Part shown: in pieces, positions 28,014 through 36,430 of the stretch
How the letters are laid out: each line of letters opens with the position of its first letter
How positions within the stretch are numbered: the first letter of the stretch is position 1
Origin: Roseomonas sp. AR75
GTDB lineage: Bacteria; Pseudomonadota; Alphaproteobacteria; Acetobacterales; Acetobacteraceae
Assembly (NCBI RefSeq): GCF_005222815.1
Contig: NZ_STGB01000005.1
Location: 744,001-808,000 of the forward strand
Direction of reading: 5' to 3'
DNA length: 64,000 nucleotides
Position numbers and translations under genes: made by a program
Notes under the pieces: model-generated
Database searches by the model: none
What the model was told of the DNA's origin: nothing
Seen by the model: the letters and a program-made list of their open reading frames with translations, nothing else

Positions 28014-28756
28014 CCCAGGTAGGCCTCGACGACGCGCGGATCGCGCTTCACCTCTTCCGGCGAGCCCTCCAGCAGAAGCCTGCCCTGCGCCAGCACCATC
28101 ACCGGGCGGCACAGCGTCATCACCAGGTCCATGTTGTGCTCGATGATCAGGAAGGTGATGCCATCAGCGTTCAGCGCCGCGATCTTCTCCATGATGATCG
28201 CCAGCAGCGGCGGCGCCACGCCGGCGCCCGGCTCGTCCAGCAGGATCAGCTTCGGCTCCGCCACCAGCACGCGCGCCAGTTCCAGCAGCTTGCGCTGCCC
28301 GCCAGAGAGCACGCTGGCCGGCTGCGCGGCGAGCTTCGCGAGGCCGACGAAATCGAGCCAGTGCATCGCATGCTCGCGGTTGCGCCGCTCCTCGGCCGCC
28401 ACGGCGCCGGGGCTGAGCCAGTTGGCCCAGAAGCGCTCGCCGCGCTGGCCCTGCGGCGCGAGCATCACATTCTCCAGCACGGTCATCGCCGGGAAGGGGC
28501 GCGGGATCTGGAAGGTGCGCGCCAGGCCGCGCCCAAAAACCTCGTCGGGCCGGAGGCCGTCGATGCGCGCGCCATCCAGCGTGATCGTCCCGGTGTCCGG
28601 CGCCAGGCTGGCGGCGATCAGGTTGAACAACGTGGTCTTGCCGGCGCCGTTCGGCCCGATCAGCCCGGTGATGGTGCCGCGCGCGAGGGTGAAGGAGACG
28701 CCGTCCACCACGGGCGGCCCCCCGAATCCCTTCGTCACGCCCTCGGCCACCAGCAC
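28010..28756 (-). CDS. livG: Branched-chain amino acid-type ABC ATPase LivG
   Basis: 248 residues, GTG start at 28756 preceded by a GGGGGA ribosome site. Walker A GPNGAGKTT, LivG-specific ARTFQIPRPFPAMTVLENV, signature LSGGQRKLLELARVL, Walker B LILLDEPGAGV and EHNMDLVM identify it. First gene of livGFHM and divergent from the TIGR04076-like gene, with only 114 bases between that must carry both promoters. Confidence 0.94.
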   Translation of the reverse strand: MLVAEGVTKGFGGPPVVDGVSFTLARGTITGLIGPNGAGKTTLFNLIAASLAPDTGTITLDGARIDGLRPDEVFGRGLARTFQIPRPFPAMTVLENVMLAPQGQRGERFWANWLSPGAVAAEERRNREHAMHWLDFVGLAKLAAQPASVLSGGQRKLLELARVLVAEPKLILLDEPGAGVAPPLLAIIMEKIAALNADGITFLIIEHNMDLVMTLCRPVMVLAQGRLLLEGSPEEVKRDPRVVEAYLG

Positions 28757-28870
28757 GCGGTCATCCCCCGGTCTTGGCCGCGGAAAGGCCGCGCGGCGCA
28801 GCGCAAGTCAAGGCCCCCGCTTGCGCCGCCGTTCCGCCCGGCCGAGATAGCCGCCAGCGGGAGAACGGCG

Positions 28871-29206
28871 ATGGACGAGGACGGATTCGACCTCTGGGAC
28901 CTGCGGGTGGAGGTGGTGGCGCCGCCGGGCGCCAGGCTCTGGTGCGGCGCCGTGCCCGGCGACCATTTCGAGCTGCGTGGCGAGATGCTGCACCTGCCGC
29001 CCGGCCAGGGTTTTTCGATCTACTCGCTGGCGGCGGTGCTGCCGCTGCTGGCGGCGAAGCAGCGGCCGACGCATCCGATGGACTGGATGACCTCCGACGC
29101 CGAGGTCGCCTGCCCCGACCCGAACTGCCCGAGCCGCTTCCGCATCACCCGCACCCAGCTTCGGCGCTTCAAGCGCTCCGACACCACGGCGACCGAGGCC
29201 CCATGA
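28871..29206 (+). CDS. TIGR04076-like small cysteine-containing protein
   Basis: 111 residues from the ATG at 28871. It looks like a TIGR04076-family protein: an N-terminal beta segment (DLRVEVVAPPGARLWCGAVPGDHFEL) and a C-terminal motif MDWMTSDAEVACPDPNCPSRF, with a CPDPNC pair that could bind metal. The family has no known function. Here it is the first gene of the catabolic arm, coupled by ATGA to the aldo/keto reductase. Confidence 0.6.
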   Translation: MDEDGFDLWDLRVEVVAPPGARLWCGAVPGDHFELRGEMLHLPPGQGFSIYSLAAVLPLLAAKQRPTHPMDWMTSDAEVACPDPNCPSRFRITRTQLRRFKRSDTTATEAP

Positions 29207-30240
29207 CCGTCCAGCGCTTCGAACTCGCCCCGGGCTACACGATCTCCCGCCTGATCCGCGGCGGCTGGCAGCTGGCCGGCGGGCATGGCGAGATCGAGCG
29301 CGACCGCGCCATCGCCGACATGCGCGCCTTCCTCGAGGCCGGCATCACCACCTTCGACTGCGCCGACATCTACACCGGCGTCGAGGAGATGATCGGCGCC
29401 TTCCGCGCCACGCTGCCGCCATCCGAGCGCGCGCGGCTGCAGGTGCACACGAAGTTCGTGCCCGACCTCTCCGCGCTCGCCACGCTGACGCCCCCCGACA
29501 TCGAGCGGATCATCGACCGGTCCCTGCAGCGCCTGCACGCCGAGGCGCTCGACCTCGTGCAGTTCCACTGGTGGGACTACGCCATTCCCGGCTGGCTGGA
29601 CGCCGCGCAGCACCTGGCGCGGCTCAAGGAACGCGGGAAGATCCGCAACCTCGCCGGCACCAATTTCGACACGCCGCACAGCGCGGCGATGATCGAGGCC
29701 GGCGTGAAGCTGGTTTCCATGCAGGTGCAGTATTCGCTGCTGGACCGCCGCGTCGCCGGGGCGATGAGCGATCTCTGCGCACGCAGCTTCATGCGCTTCC
29801 TCTGCTACGGCACCGTGGCCGGCGGTTTCTTGTCGTCGCGCTGGCTCGGCAAGGACGCGCCGGCGGAGCCGCTGGCGAACCGCAGCCTGGTCAAATACCG
29901 GCTCATCATCGAGGAGTTCGGCGGCTGGGACGCCTTCCAGGCGCTGCTGCGCCTGCTGGACGGCATCGCGCGCAAGCACGGTGTGTCCATCACCGCCGTC
30001 GCCACGCGCTGGGTGCTGGACCAGCCGCATGTCGCGGGCGCGATCGTCGGCGCGCGTTATGCCGAGCACCTGCCGGACAACCTCGCGGTCTTCCGCTTCG
30101 CGCTGGACGCCGAGGACCGCGCCGCCATCGCGGCGCTGCTGGCGCAGCATCCGGGGCCGCAGGGGGACTTCTACGCGCTGGAACGCGATCGCGCCGGGCC
30201 GCATGGGCGCATCATGAAATACGAGCTCAACCGTGACTGA
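29203..30240 (+). CDS. Aldo/keto reductase
   Basis: 345 residues. The AKR catalytic tetrad is D52, Y57, K84 and H122 (TTFDCADIYTGVEE; VHTKF; VQFHWWDYA). NADPH binding is suggested by VATRWVLDQPHVAGAIVGAR. It reduces or oxidises a carbonyl/alcohol on an unknown substrate. It is a paralogue of the AKR domain in the fusion protein 1.9 kb downstream (shared QFHWW, LLDRR and YGT-GGFLS segments). Overlaps the SnoaL-like gene by 8 bases. Confidence 0.9.
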   Translation: MTVQRFELAPGYTISRLIRGGWQLAGGHGEIERDRAIADMRAFLEAGITTFDCADIYTGVEEMIGAFRATLPPSERARLQVHTKFVPDLSALATLTPPDIERIIDRSLQRLHAEALDLVQFHWWDYAIPGWLDAAQHLARLKERGKIRNLAGTNFDTPHSAAMIEAGVKLVSMQVQYSLLDRRVAGAMSDLCARSFMRFLCYGTVAGGFLSSRWLGKDAPAEPLANRSLVKYRLIIEEFGGWDAFQALLRLLDGIARKHGVSITAVATRWVLDQPHVAGAIVGARYAEHLPDNLAVFRFALDAEDRAAIAALLAQHPGPQGDFYALERDRAGPHGRIMKYELNRD

Positions 30241-30637
30241 CGCGGAACGCTGCGCGGAGGAGATCCGCGACCTTCACCGAGTCTTCGAGAAGACGCTGGG
30301 CGCGCCCGGCGCCGACGACAACGGCCGCTACGAAGCGGCCTTCGCGCCCGGCTTCGCCATGGTGATGCCGAACGGAACCCGGCTCGACCGCGCCCAGGTG
30401 CTGGATTTCCTGCGCCAGGCCCGCGGCGTGCGCGGGCCGGGCTTCCGCATCGCCATCGAGGATGTCGGCGTTCTGCACGCCGCGCCGCCGCTGATGCTGA
30501 TGCATTACATCGAGCGGCAATGGCTTCCGGGCGGGATCGAGACAGCCCGCCGCGCCGCCGCCCTGTTCCGCATCGAGCCCACCGGCCCGCACTGGCTCTT
30601 CGTGCAGGAGACCTGGGTCACCCCGCCCCCGGCCTGA
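30233..30637 (+). CDS. SnoaL/NTF2-like protein (DUF4440 type)
   Basis: 134 residues, GTG start within the end of the reductase gene. The pattern of an N-terminal helix (EIRDLHRVFEKTL), FAPGFAMVMPNGTRLDRAQVLDFLRQA and paired strands ending HWLFVQETWV is that of the NTF2-like fold. Such proteins can be isomerases, hydratases or ligand-binding. No catalytic residue set can be assigned. Its place among the reductases suggests a catabolic step. Confidence 0.65.
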   Translation: MTDAERCAEEIRDLHRVFEKTLGAPGADDNGRYEAAFAPGFAMVMPNGTRLDRAQVLDFLRQARGVRGPGFRIAIEDVGVLHAAPPLMLMHYIERQWLPGGIETARRAAALFRIEPTGPHWLFVQETWVTPPPA

Positions 30638-30708
30638 ACCCCCGTTTACAAGCGCCGGGCGCAGGGCGAGATTGCCTGAAATCCATCTGTGGATCGGGAG
30701 CGAACTTC

Positions 30709-31983
30709 ATGTCCATCACCCGCCGCGCCACGCTGGGCGCCGGCCTCGGCGTCCTCGCGGCGCCCACCCTGGCCCGGGCGCAGGGCGCCACCCACACGGT
30801 CGGCATGGTGGTCTCGCTGACCGGCCCCGCGGGCCGTTTCGGGCAGGCGGCGGCGAAGTCGGTGGAGCTCGCCTTCAACACGCTGAACGAGGCGGCCGGC
30901 AGCGCGGGCATCGCCGGCGGGCGCCTCGCCTTCGACCTGCGCGATGCGCAGTCGCAGGGCAGCGTCGCGGTGGACCAGGCGCGGCAGCTGGTGGACCTGC
31001 GCCGCGTGCCGGCGATCATCGGCGGCATCATAAGCTCCGTCTCGATCCCGATCGTCACCAGCGTGACGGGGCCCGCCGGCGTGGTGCAGATCTCGCCCGC
31101 CTCCTCCTCGCCCACGCTGACCCGCATGGCGGCCGAGGGCCAGACGCGCGGCTGGTTCTTCCGCACCATCACCTCCGACGCGCTGCAGGGCACGGCCGCC
31201 GCGCGCTACGCGATGGACCAGGGGCTGCGCCGCCTGGCGATCATCCACGTCAACAACGATTTTGGCGTGAACATGGTGAACGAGTTCCGCCGCGCCTATG
31301 TCGCGCTGGGCGGGCAGATCACCTCCACCACGCCCTACAACCAGGGCCAGGCGAGCTACGCGCCGGAAGTGACGCGCGCGCTGGCGGGCGATCCGCCGGC
31401 GCTCTACCTCGTCTCCTACCCCGGCGACGGCACCACCATCGCGCGCACCTGGATCCAGCAGGGCGGCGCCAACACCTTCCTGCTGAATGACGGCATGAAC
31501 AGCGCCGATTTCATCCGCGATGTCGGCCCGCGCTTCCTCAACAACGCCTTCGGCACCTCCTCCGGCACGGTGACGACGCCGTCGACGGAATTCTTCGCCC
31601 GCGCCTATCCGCCGATGTCGGGCGGCTTCGGCGCCGGCGCGCCGGCGGCCGACCGCGCCTTCGACGCCGCGGCGATCCTGGGCCTCGCCATCGCGAAGGC
31701 CGGCCGCTTCGAAGCCGCGCCGATCCGCGACGCGATCCGCGAGGTGACGGGCGCGGAGGGCGAGGTGGTGCATGCCGGCCCCGATGGCTTCAAGCGCGCC
31801 CTGGAGCTGCTGCGGGCGGGCCAGAAGATCCGCTATGTGGGCGTGATCGGCCCGGTGACCTTCGACCAGAACGGCGACATCACCGGCCCCTTCCGCAAGT
31901 GGCGCATCCAGAACGGCGAGATCACCACCGTCGGCCAGATGACGACCGAGGAAGTGCAGGCGGTCCAGCGGCAGTTGAGATAA
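30709..31983 (+). CDS. Periplasmic receptor of the LIV-type ABC system
   Basis: 424 residues with a twin-arginine-type signal (MSITRRATLGAGLGVLAAPT, then ARAQG). It is a type-I periplasmic receptor, Leu/Ile/Val-binding family: HTVGMVVSLTGPAGRFGQAA, VDQARQLVDLRRVPAIIGG, IIHVNNDFGVNMVNEFRRA and GDPPALYLVSYPGDGTTIAR. It supplies the missing receptor for the divergent livGFHM genes. The natural ligand is unknown. A GC-rich hairpin follows at 32090-32108. Confidence 0.92.
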   Translation: MSITRRATLGAGLGVLAAPTLARAQGATHTVGMVVSLTGPAGRFGQAAAKSVELAFNTLNEAAGSAGIAGGRLAFDLRDAQSQGSVAVDQARQLVDLRRVPAIIGGIISSVSIPIVTSVTGPAGVVQISPASSSPTLTRMAAEGQTRGWFFRTITSDALQGTAAARYAMDQGLRRLAIIHVNNDFGVNMVNEFRRAYVALGGQITSTTPYNQGQASYAPEVTRALAGDPPALYLVSYPGDGTTIARTWIQQGGANTFLLNDGMNSADFIRDVGPRFLNNAFGTSSGTVTTPSTEFFARAYPPMSGGFGAGAPAADRAFDAAAILGLAIAKAGRFEAAPIRDAIREVTGAEGEVVHAGPDGFKRALELLRAGQKIRYVGVIGPVTFDQNGDITGPFRKWRIQNGEITTVGQMTTEEVQAVQRQLR

Positions 31984-32089
31984 TCCGCCCTCAGACGCCG
32001 GGCGCGGCCTCCGGCCGCTTGGCTTGCGCGCAGGCGATTGTCGCGCCCGGCATCGCCGTCGGTTTGTGCGCGGCGGCCATTCGGCCGCT

Positions 32090-32108
32090 CGGCGGGCGTC
32101 GCCCGCCG
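32090..32108. terminator. GC-rich hairpin after the LIV receptor gene
   Basis: Perfect 8-bp arms CGGCGGGC and GCCCGCCG with a 3-base loop. It lies 107 bases beyond the receptor stop and 10 bases before the next start. There is no T-tract, so intrinsic termination is uncertain; it may instead shape the leader of the fusion gene. Confidence 0.4.
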
Positions 32109-32118
32109 CCAGCACTGA

Positions 32119-33585
32119 ATGGGTGATGTCGTGACCATTCCCGCTCGTCCGCCTCGTGTCGTTCTCGCTCCGGGTCTCGAAAGCAGCCGCATCGTCACCG
32201 GCCTCTGGCAGGTGGCGGACCAGGAGCGGGAAGGACGCAGCCTCGATCACGCGGCGGCCGCGGCGACTCTCGCGGAATACGCTGCCGCCGGCTTCGACAG
32301 CTTCGACATGGCCGACCACTATGGCGGCGCCGAGGACATCGCCGGGCTGTTCCGCCGCCAGGGCGGCCAGGCCGCGCTCTTCACCAAATGGGTGCCCACC
32401 CCCGGCCCGATGACCAGCGAGGTCGTGCGCGAAGGTGTCGGCCGCAGCCTGGAACGGCTTGGCGGCGCGCCGGACCTGATGCAGTTCCACTGGTGGACCT
32501 TCAAGCACCCCGCTTGGCTCGATGCGCTGAAGCAGATGGCGGCGATGCGCGCGGAGGGCACGCTGAAGCATCTCGGCGTGACGAATTTCGACACCGACCA
32601 TCTGCGCGTCGCAGTGAAGAACGGCATCCCGATCGCGACCAACCAGCTCTCCTTCTCGCTGCTCGATCGTCGCGCGGCGGGCGAGATGTCCGCCTTCTGC
32701 CTGGCGAACGGCGTGAAGATTTTGGCCTACGGCACGCTCGGCGGCGGCTTCCTCTCCGAACGCTGGGTCGGGCGCGAGGAGCCGGCCGAGGCCGACATCG
32801 CCGACTGGTCCAAGATGAAATACCGCCGCTTCATCGGCGCGATGGGCGGCTGGGGCGTGTTCCAGCGTCTGATGCGGGAGCTGCAGGCGATCGCGCGGCG
32901 CCACGGCGTCTCCGTCTCCAACGTCGCGACGCGCTGGGTGCTGCAGCACCCGGCGGTCGGCGCGGTGATCGTCGGCGCGCGGCTGACGGAATCGGAGCAC
33001 CGCGCGGACAATCTCCGCCTCTTCTCCTTCGCACTGGATGCGGAGGACCAGGCGCGGATCGACAGCGCGCTGGTCGGCAGCACGCCGATTCCCGGCGATT
33101 GCGGCGACGAATACCGCAAGCCGCCCTACCTGACCGCGGCCGGCGATCTCAGCCACCACCTCGAAAGCCTGCCGAAGATCTACGACGCCACGGAATTCCG
33201 CCCCGGCCGCCTCCGCGTCGATTCCGGCAGCGTGTGGGAAGGGCTGTGCGGCTATTCGCGCGCCGTGCGCGTGGGCAAGCGCATCCTGGTCAGCGGCACC
33301 ACGGCGACGCACACGGATGGTTCCGTCGTCTGCCCCGGCGATCCCGGCGGCCAGGCGGTCTACATCCTCGACAAGATCGGCGCCGCGATCGAGGCGCTGG
33401 GCGGAACCCTCGACGACGTGGTGCAGACGCGGATCTGGCTGCGCGACGCGAATGACTGGGAAGCGGTCGGCCGTGTCCATGGTCGCGTCTTCGCCACGGC
33501 GCGCCCGGCCAATACGCTGGTCGAGATCGGCAGGCTCGTCGGCCCCTATCTGGTGGAGATCGAAGCCGAGGCGCTGCTCGACTGA
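32119..33585 (+). CDS. Aldo/keto reductase fused to a Rid (YjgF/UK114) domain
   Basis: 488 residues. Residues 1 to about 345 form an aldo/keto reductase with tetrad D63, Y68, K90 and H124. Residues about 370-488 form a Rid domain (VWEGLCGYSRAVRVGKRILVSGTTATH; DDVVQTRIWLRDANDW). The arginine that RidA uses for imine hydrolysis (in PAR) is Asn465 here (RPANTLVEI), so this is a non-RidA Rid subtype and probably not a general enamine deaminase. The fusion suggests that reduction and a Rid-type binding or hydrolysis step act on the same small molecule. The start is 10 bases after a hairpin. Confidence 0.9.
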   Translation: MGDVVTIPARPPRVVLAPGLESSRIVTGLWQVADQEREGRSLDHAAAAATLAEYAAAGFDSFDMADHYGGAEDIAGLFRRQGGQAALFTKWVPTPGPMTSEVVREGVGRSLERLGGAPDLMQFHWWTFKHPAWLDALKQMAAMRAEGTLKHLGVTNFDTDHLRVAVKNGIPIATNQLSFSLLDRRAAGEMSAFCLANGVKILAYGTLGGGFLSERWVGREEPAEADIADWSKMKYRRFIGAMGGWGVFQRLMRELQAIARRHGVSVSNVATRWVLQHPAVGAVIVGARLTESEHRADNLRLFSFALDAEDQARIDSALVGSTPIPGDCGDEYRKPPYLTAAGDLSHHLESLPKIYDATEFRPGRLRVDSGSVWEGLCGYSRAVRVGKRILVSGTTATHTDGSVVCPGDPGGQAVYILDKIGAAIEALGGTLDDVVQTRIWLRDANDWEAVGRVHGRVFATARPANTLVEIGRLVGPYLVEIEAEALLD

Positions 33586-33653
33586 TCGCGGCGCAGCGCC
33601 GCCTCCGGAACGACACGGACGGACGGGTTTCCGCGCCGGCCTCGCCCGCCCAT

Positions 33654-34658
33654 ATGCGGGCCATGGCAAGTCTGTCCGTTCTCGATCTTTCGCCGGTGCC
33701 CGAAGGCAGCGATCCCGGTCAGGCGCTGCGAAACTCGCTCGACCTCGCCAGCCATGCCGAGGCGTTCGGCTATCGGCGCTTCTGGATGGCCGAGCATCAC
33801 AACATGCCCGGCATCGCGAGCGCGGCGACAGCGGTCGCCCTTGCGCATGTCGCGGCTGGCACGCAGCGCATCCGGATCGGCGCGGGTGGCATCATGCTGC
33901 CGAACCACGCGCCGCTGATCATCGCCGAGCAGTTCGGCACGCTCGCCGCGCTCCATCCCGGCCGGGTGGACCTCGGGCTCGGCCGCGCGCCGGGTACCGA
34001 TCAGCTTGCGGCACGCGCGCTGCGCAGGAACCTGGATGCGGAGGCGGATTCCTTTCCGCAGGACGTCGTCGAGCTGCTCGGCTATTTCCAGCCTGCCGAG
34101 GCGGGCCAGGCGCTGCAGGCCGTGCCCGGCGCCGGCGAGGAGGTGGAGGTCTGGATCCTCGGATCCAGCACCTTCGGCGCGCAGCTCGCCGCCTATCTCG
34201 GCCTGCCCTACGCCTTCGCCTCGCATTTCGCGCCGGCGCAGATGATGGACGCGATCAGGGTCTATCGCGAGCGCTTCCGGCCATCGGAACGCCTCGCCGC
34301 GCCGCGTGTGATGCTGGGCCTCAACGTGTTCGCCGCCGAGACTGAGGTGGAGGCGCGCCGCCTGTTCTCCTCGCTGCAGCAGGCCTTCCTGAACCTTCGG
34401 CGGGGGCGGCCGGGCAAACTGCCACCGCCCGTGGACGGGCTGGATGGGCAACTCGACCCGCAGGCGCGACGCATGCTGGACCATGCCCTCGCCTGTTCCG
34501 TCGTCGGTGGGCCGGGGGCCGTGCGCGACGGGATCGCGGAATTCGTCGCGCGCACCGGCGCCGACGAACTGATGGTCACCGCGCAGATCCATGACCATGC
34601 GGCCCGGGTGCGATCCTTCGGGATCCTGGCCGATGTGCACCCGCCCGCGGGCGCATAG
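33654..34658 (+). CDS. LLM-class flavin-dependent oxidoreductase
   Basis: 334 residues (an ATG at 33663 gives three fewer). It is a luciferase-like (beta/alpha)8 protein of the MsnO8 group: SVLDLSPVPEGSDPGQALRN, FWMAEHHNMPGIASAATAVAL, RIGAGGIMLPNHAPLIIAEQFGTL and GLGRAPGTD. It uses FMN or F420-type flavin chemistry to oxidise a small molecule. No genes of a pathway surround it. It ends 53 bases before a palindromic element. Confidence 0.9.
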   Translation: MRAMASLSVLDLSPVPEGSDPGQALRNSLDLASHAEAFGYRRFWMAEHHNMPGIASAATAVALAHVAAGTQRIRIGAGGIMLPNHAPLIIAEQFGTLAALHPGRVDLGLGRAPGTDQLAARALRRNLDAEADSFPQDVVELLGYFQPAEAGQALQAVPGAGEEVEVWILGSSTFGAQLAAYLGLPYAFASHFAPAQMMDAIRVYRERFRPSERLAAPRVMLGLNVFAAETEVEARRLFSSLQQAFLNLRRGRPGKLPPPVDGLDGQLDPQARRMLDHALACSVVGGPGAVRDGIAEFVARTGADELMVTAQIHDHAARVRSFGILADVHPPAGA

Positions 34659-34710
34659 AGCATGCTGCGTTCGCTCGCGCTCACGTCGCAGGCTCTGGCC
34701 TCATGTTTTC

Positions 34711-34758
34711 AGAGCATCTTCACGCGTTCAGATGATCCCATCTGAACGCGATCTGCTC
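34711..34758. repeat. Palindromic intergenic element
   Basis: A perfect 12-bp inverted repeat, CGCGTTCAGATG and CATCTGAACGCG, with a 4-base loop (34723-34750), extended by imperfect outer arms AGAGCATC and GATCTGCTCT. The size and the GC-balanced stem, unlike the coding DNA, recall dispersed REP/RIME-like elements of alphaproteobacteria. It could also act as a bidirectional terminator. Confidence 0.6.
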
Positions 34759-34787
34759 TGGCCTTCAATCCGCGCGAAAGGAATGCG

Positions 34788-35321
34788 ATGCACGACGCCA
34801 TGCCGGATGCCGACGACCTGCTCGCCGCCGAGCGCTTCCTTGCCGCCGAAGCGCGGATAGCCGCCTGCTTCGAGCGGATCGAGGAGGGCATCGCACCGCT
34901 GCTGCGGAGCATGCGCGCGACGGGGCGGACGACCTATATGACCGACCCGGAGCGAGGCGTGATCTGGGGCCACGCCTTCCTCCGCCCGCCCTACGCGCCG
35001 AGCGCGGAGGCGGAGTGGTTCATCGGATGGGGCCTGCGCTTCCCGGACGGGGGAAGCGGCTGGGACGGCGCCGATCCTCGCCTGCCGAAGACGCCGCACG
35101 CCATCGTTGCCCTCGGCGCAAGCGGCCTGCCCCGGATCGTGCCGCACGCGGCGTCGTCGGCGACGCTGCCGCAAGGCTGGTCGTTGATCCGGGGCGAGGC
35201 GGCCTTCCTCGCTGCGTCACGTCCGCTGCTCGACCAGGGGTCGCCGATGGCGTTGGCCGATTGGACATTCGAACGGGTCCGCGAGCTCCGGTCCTTCCTG
35301 CCGGGACTGGCTGCCGCCTGA
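34788..35321 (+). CDS. Hypothetical protein
   Basis: 177 residues, not recognised. The start has AAAGGAA 5-11 bases upstream. Helical N-terminus (ADDLLAAERFLAAEARIAACFERI), then a mixed segment with several Trp/Gly pairs (WFIGWGLRF). No signal peptide or membrane helix. A single-gene unit between a palindromic element and the pseudogene region. Codon use is like its neighbours, so it is probably real. Confidence 0.6.
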   Translation: MHDAMPDADDLLAAERFLAAEARIAACFERIEEGIAPLLRSMRATGRTTYMTDPERGVIWGHAFLRPPYAPSAEAEWFIGWGLRFPDGGSGWDGADPRLPKTPHAIVALGASGLPRIVPHAASSATLPQGWSLIRGEAAFLAASRPLLDQGSPMALADWTFERVRELRSFLPGLAAA

Positions 35322-35395
35322 CCGAAGACGGGGCGTGGGCGGGATCGGATCCCATCGGCCGCGCATGGCACGACGAGATCCGATCGGCGCGGTTC

Positions 35396-35505
35396 AGCGT
35401 GGGTTCTGCGCGGCCGGCAGGGCGCGGCGCGTGGCGAAGGCGCCGAAGGTGTTGACGAAGGGAATGTCGCCGCTGCGCGCCATGCCGGAGGCGACGCACA
35501 TCAGG
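35396..35505 (-). pseudogene. Transketolase C-terminal-subunit fragment
   Basis: On the minus strand about 37 codons read NLMCVASGMARSGDIPFVNT then FGAFATRRAL before a stop. This matches the pyrimidine-binding domain of split transketolases (AEQN-M-V-A-G-A, PFV-TFAAF-TRRA). Nothing upstream in the same frame continues the domain, so only this piece survives. Confidence 0.6.
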
Positions 35506-35629
35506 TTCCAGCAGCCGGAAGAACTCCCCGTTGCGGAACACCAGCGTCACCGCGCAGAAGGCGCCGCGCTTCGCCGCATGGCGCGCCAACGCTTCCACCT
35601 GCGCCGCGGTGCTGCCCCGATCGCGAGGC

Positions 35630-36318
35630 GGCGATGTTCGTCGGGCTGATCGGCCGCGCCAATCCGCAGCTCGAGGCGATGGGCGTGATGCCCGCCTGGA
35701 CCGGTCCCGTCGCCTCGTCTTGGGAGAGCTTCGCGATCCTCGCGGCGCTGCGGCACCGCGCGGCGACGGGGCATACGCGCTGCTGCATGCGGGCCTCGGG
35801 CGCGGCGTGCCGCGCGACGGCCGCGCGGAGGACCTCTCGGCGCCGCTGTCCGGCCTGTTCGCGGCGCGGGCGAGGATGAGTGGCTCGCCCTCTCCGCGCC
35901 CGATGCCGCCGCACGCGCAGGGCTCTGCGTGGCGCTGGCGCGGCCCGACTCGCTTGCGGCGGATGCGCCCGCGCTGCGGGAAGCGTTGGCCGCCTGGTGC
36001 CATGGCCGCGAGGCGCGTGCGGCGGAAGCCGCGCTGCACGCCGAGAGCGTGCCCGCGGCACGCTCGCGCGGGATCTTCGACCTGGTGCGCGACCGCCATC
36101 TGGATGCGCGCGGCGTCTACCGGCAGATGTGCAACGGCGGCTGGAGCATCGCGCTGCCCCGGATGGAAGCCGATGGCTGGCGCGGCGCGCTGGCGCCGGT
36201 GCCGGTGCCGGTGCCGGGGCTGGGGCTGGGCGCCGACAATGGCTACGTGTTCGGCGATCTGCTCGGGCTCGATCCTGCGGGTCGCGCCGCGCTGGAAGAA
36301 AGCGGAGCGATCCGATGA
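35630..36318 (+). pseudogene. CaiB/BaiF-type CoA-transferase remnant
   Basis: Two blocks in different frames. The first, from about 35634, reads ANPQLEAMGVMPAWTGPVAS then SWESFAILAALRHRAATG, which fits the middle of class III CoA-transferases. The second, about 35865-36318, reads GEDEWLALSAPDAAARAGLC, REALAAWCHGREAR, VYRQM and YVFGDLLGLDPAGRAALEESGAI, which fits the C-terminal part. The N-terminal half and catalytic Asp region are missing and at least one frameshift separates the blocks. A short tandem repeat coding PVPVPVPGLGLG lies near 36196-36230. Confidence 0.65.
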
Positions 36319-36331
36319 GAGGGAAGCGGTC

Positions 36332-36430
36332 GTGCTGAAACTCGAGACACGCGAACGGGAGGTGCGGTTCTTCGAGGATTTCCGGGAAGGGCAGGACCTG
36401 CCCACGCTCACCCGCGGGCCCATGATGACA
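36332..36430 (+). pseudogene. MaoC-like dehydratase N-terminal fragment
   Basis: From a GTG at 36332 about 30 codons read LETREREVRFFEDFREGQDL then PTLTRGPMM, matching the opening of MaoC/FAS1-type acyl-CoA dehydratases (FFEDF-EG). The reading changes abruptly at about 36425 into another gene's sequence in another frame. The CoA-transferase remnant directly upstream fits an acyl-CoA catabolic operon that was deleted. Confidence 0.55.

Noticed and set aside
30646..33669. 1007-codon minus-strand open frame across the LIV receptor and AKR-Rid genes
   Set aside because: Spans two well-identified plus-strand genes; composition-driven opening, no recognisable domain.
34676..34710. Possible small gene or RNA before the palindromic element
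   Set aside because: Too short, no start with ribosome site and no structure beyond the palindrome itself.
36196..36230. Short GGTGCC tandem repeat as a possible CRISPR or VNTR
   Set aside because: About three 6-base units inside the CoA-transferase remnant, without spacers; ordinary coding microsatellite.
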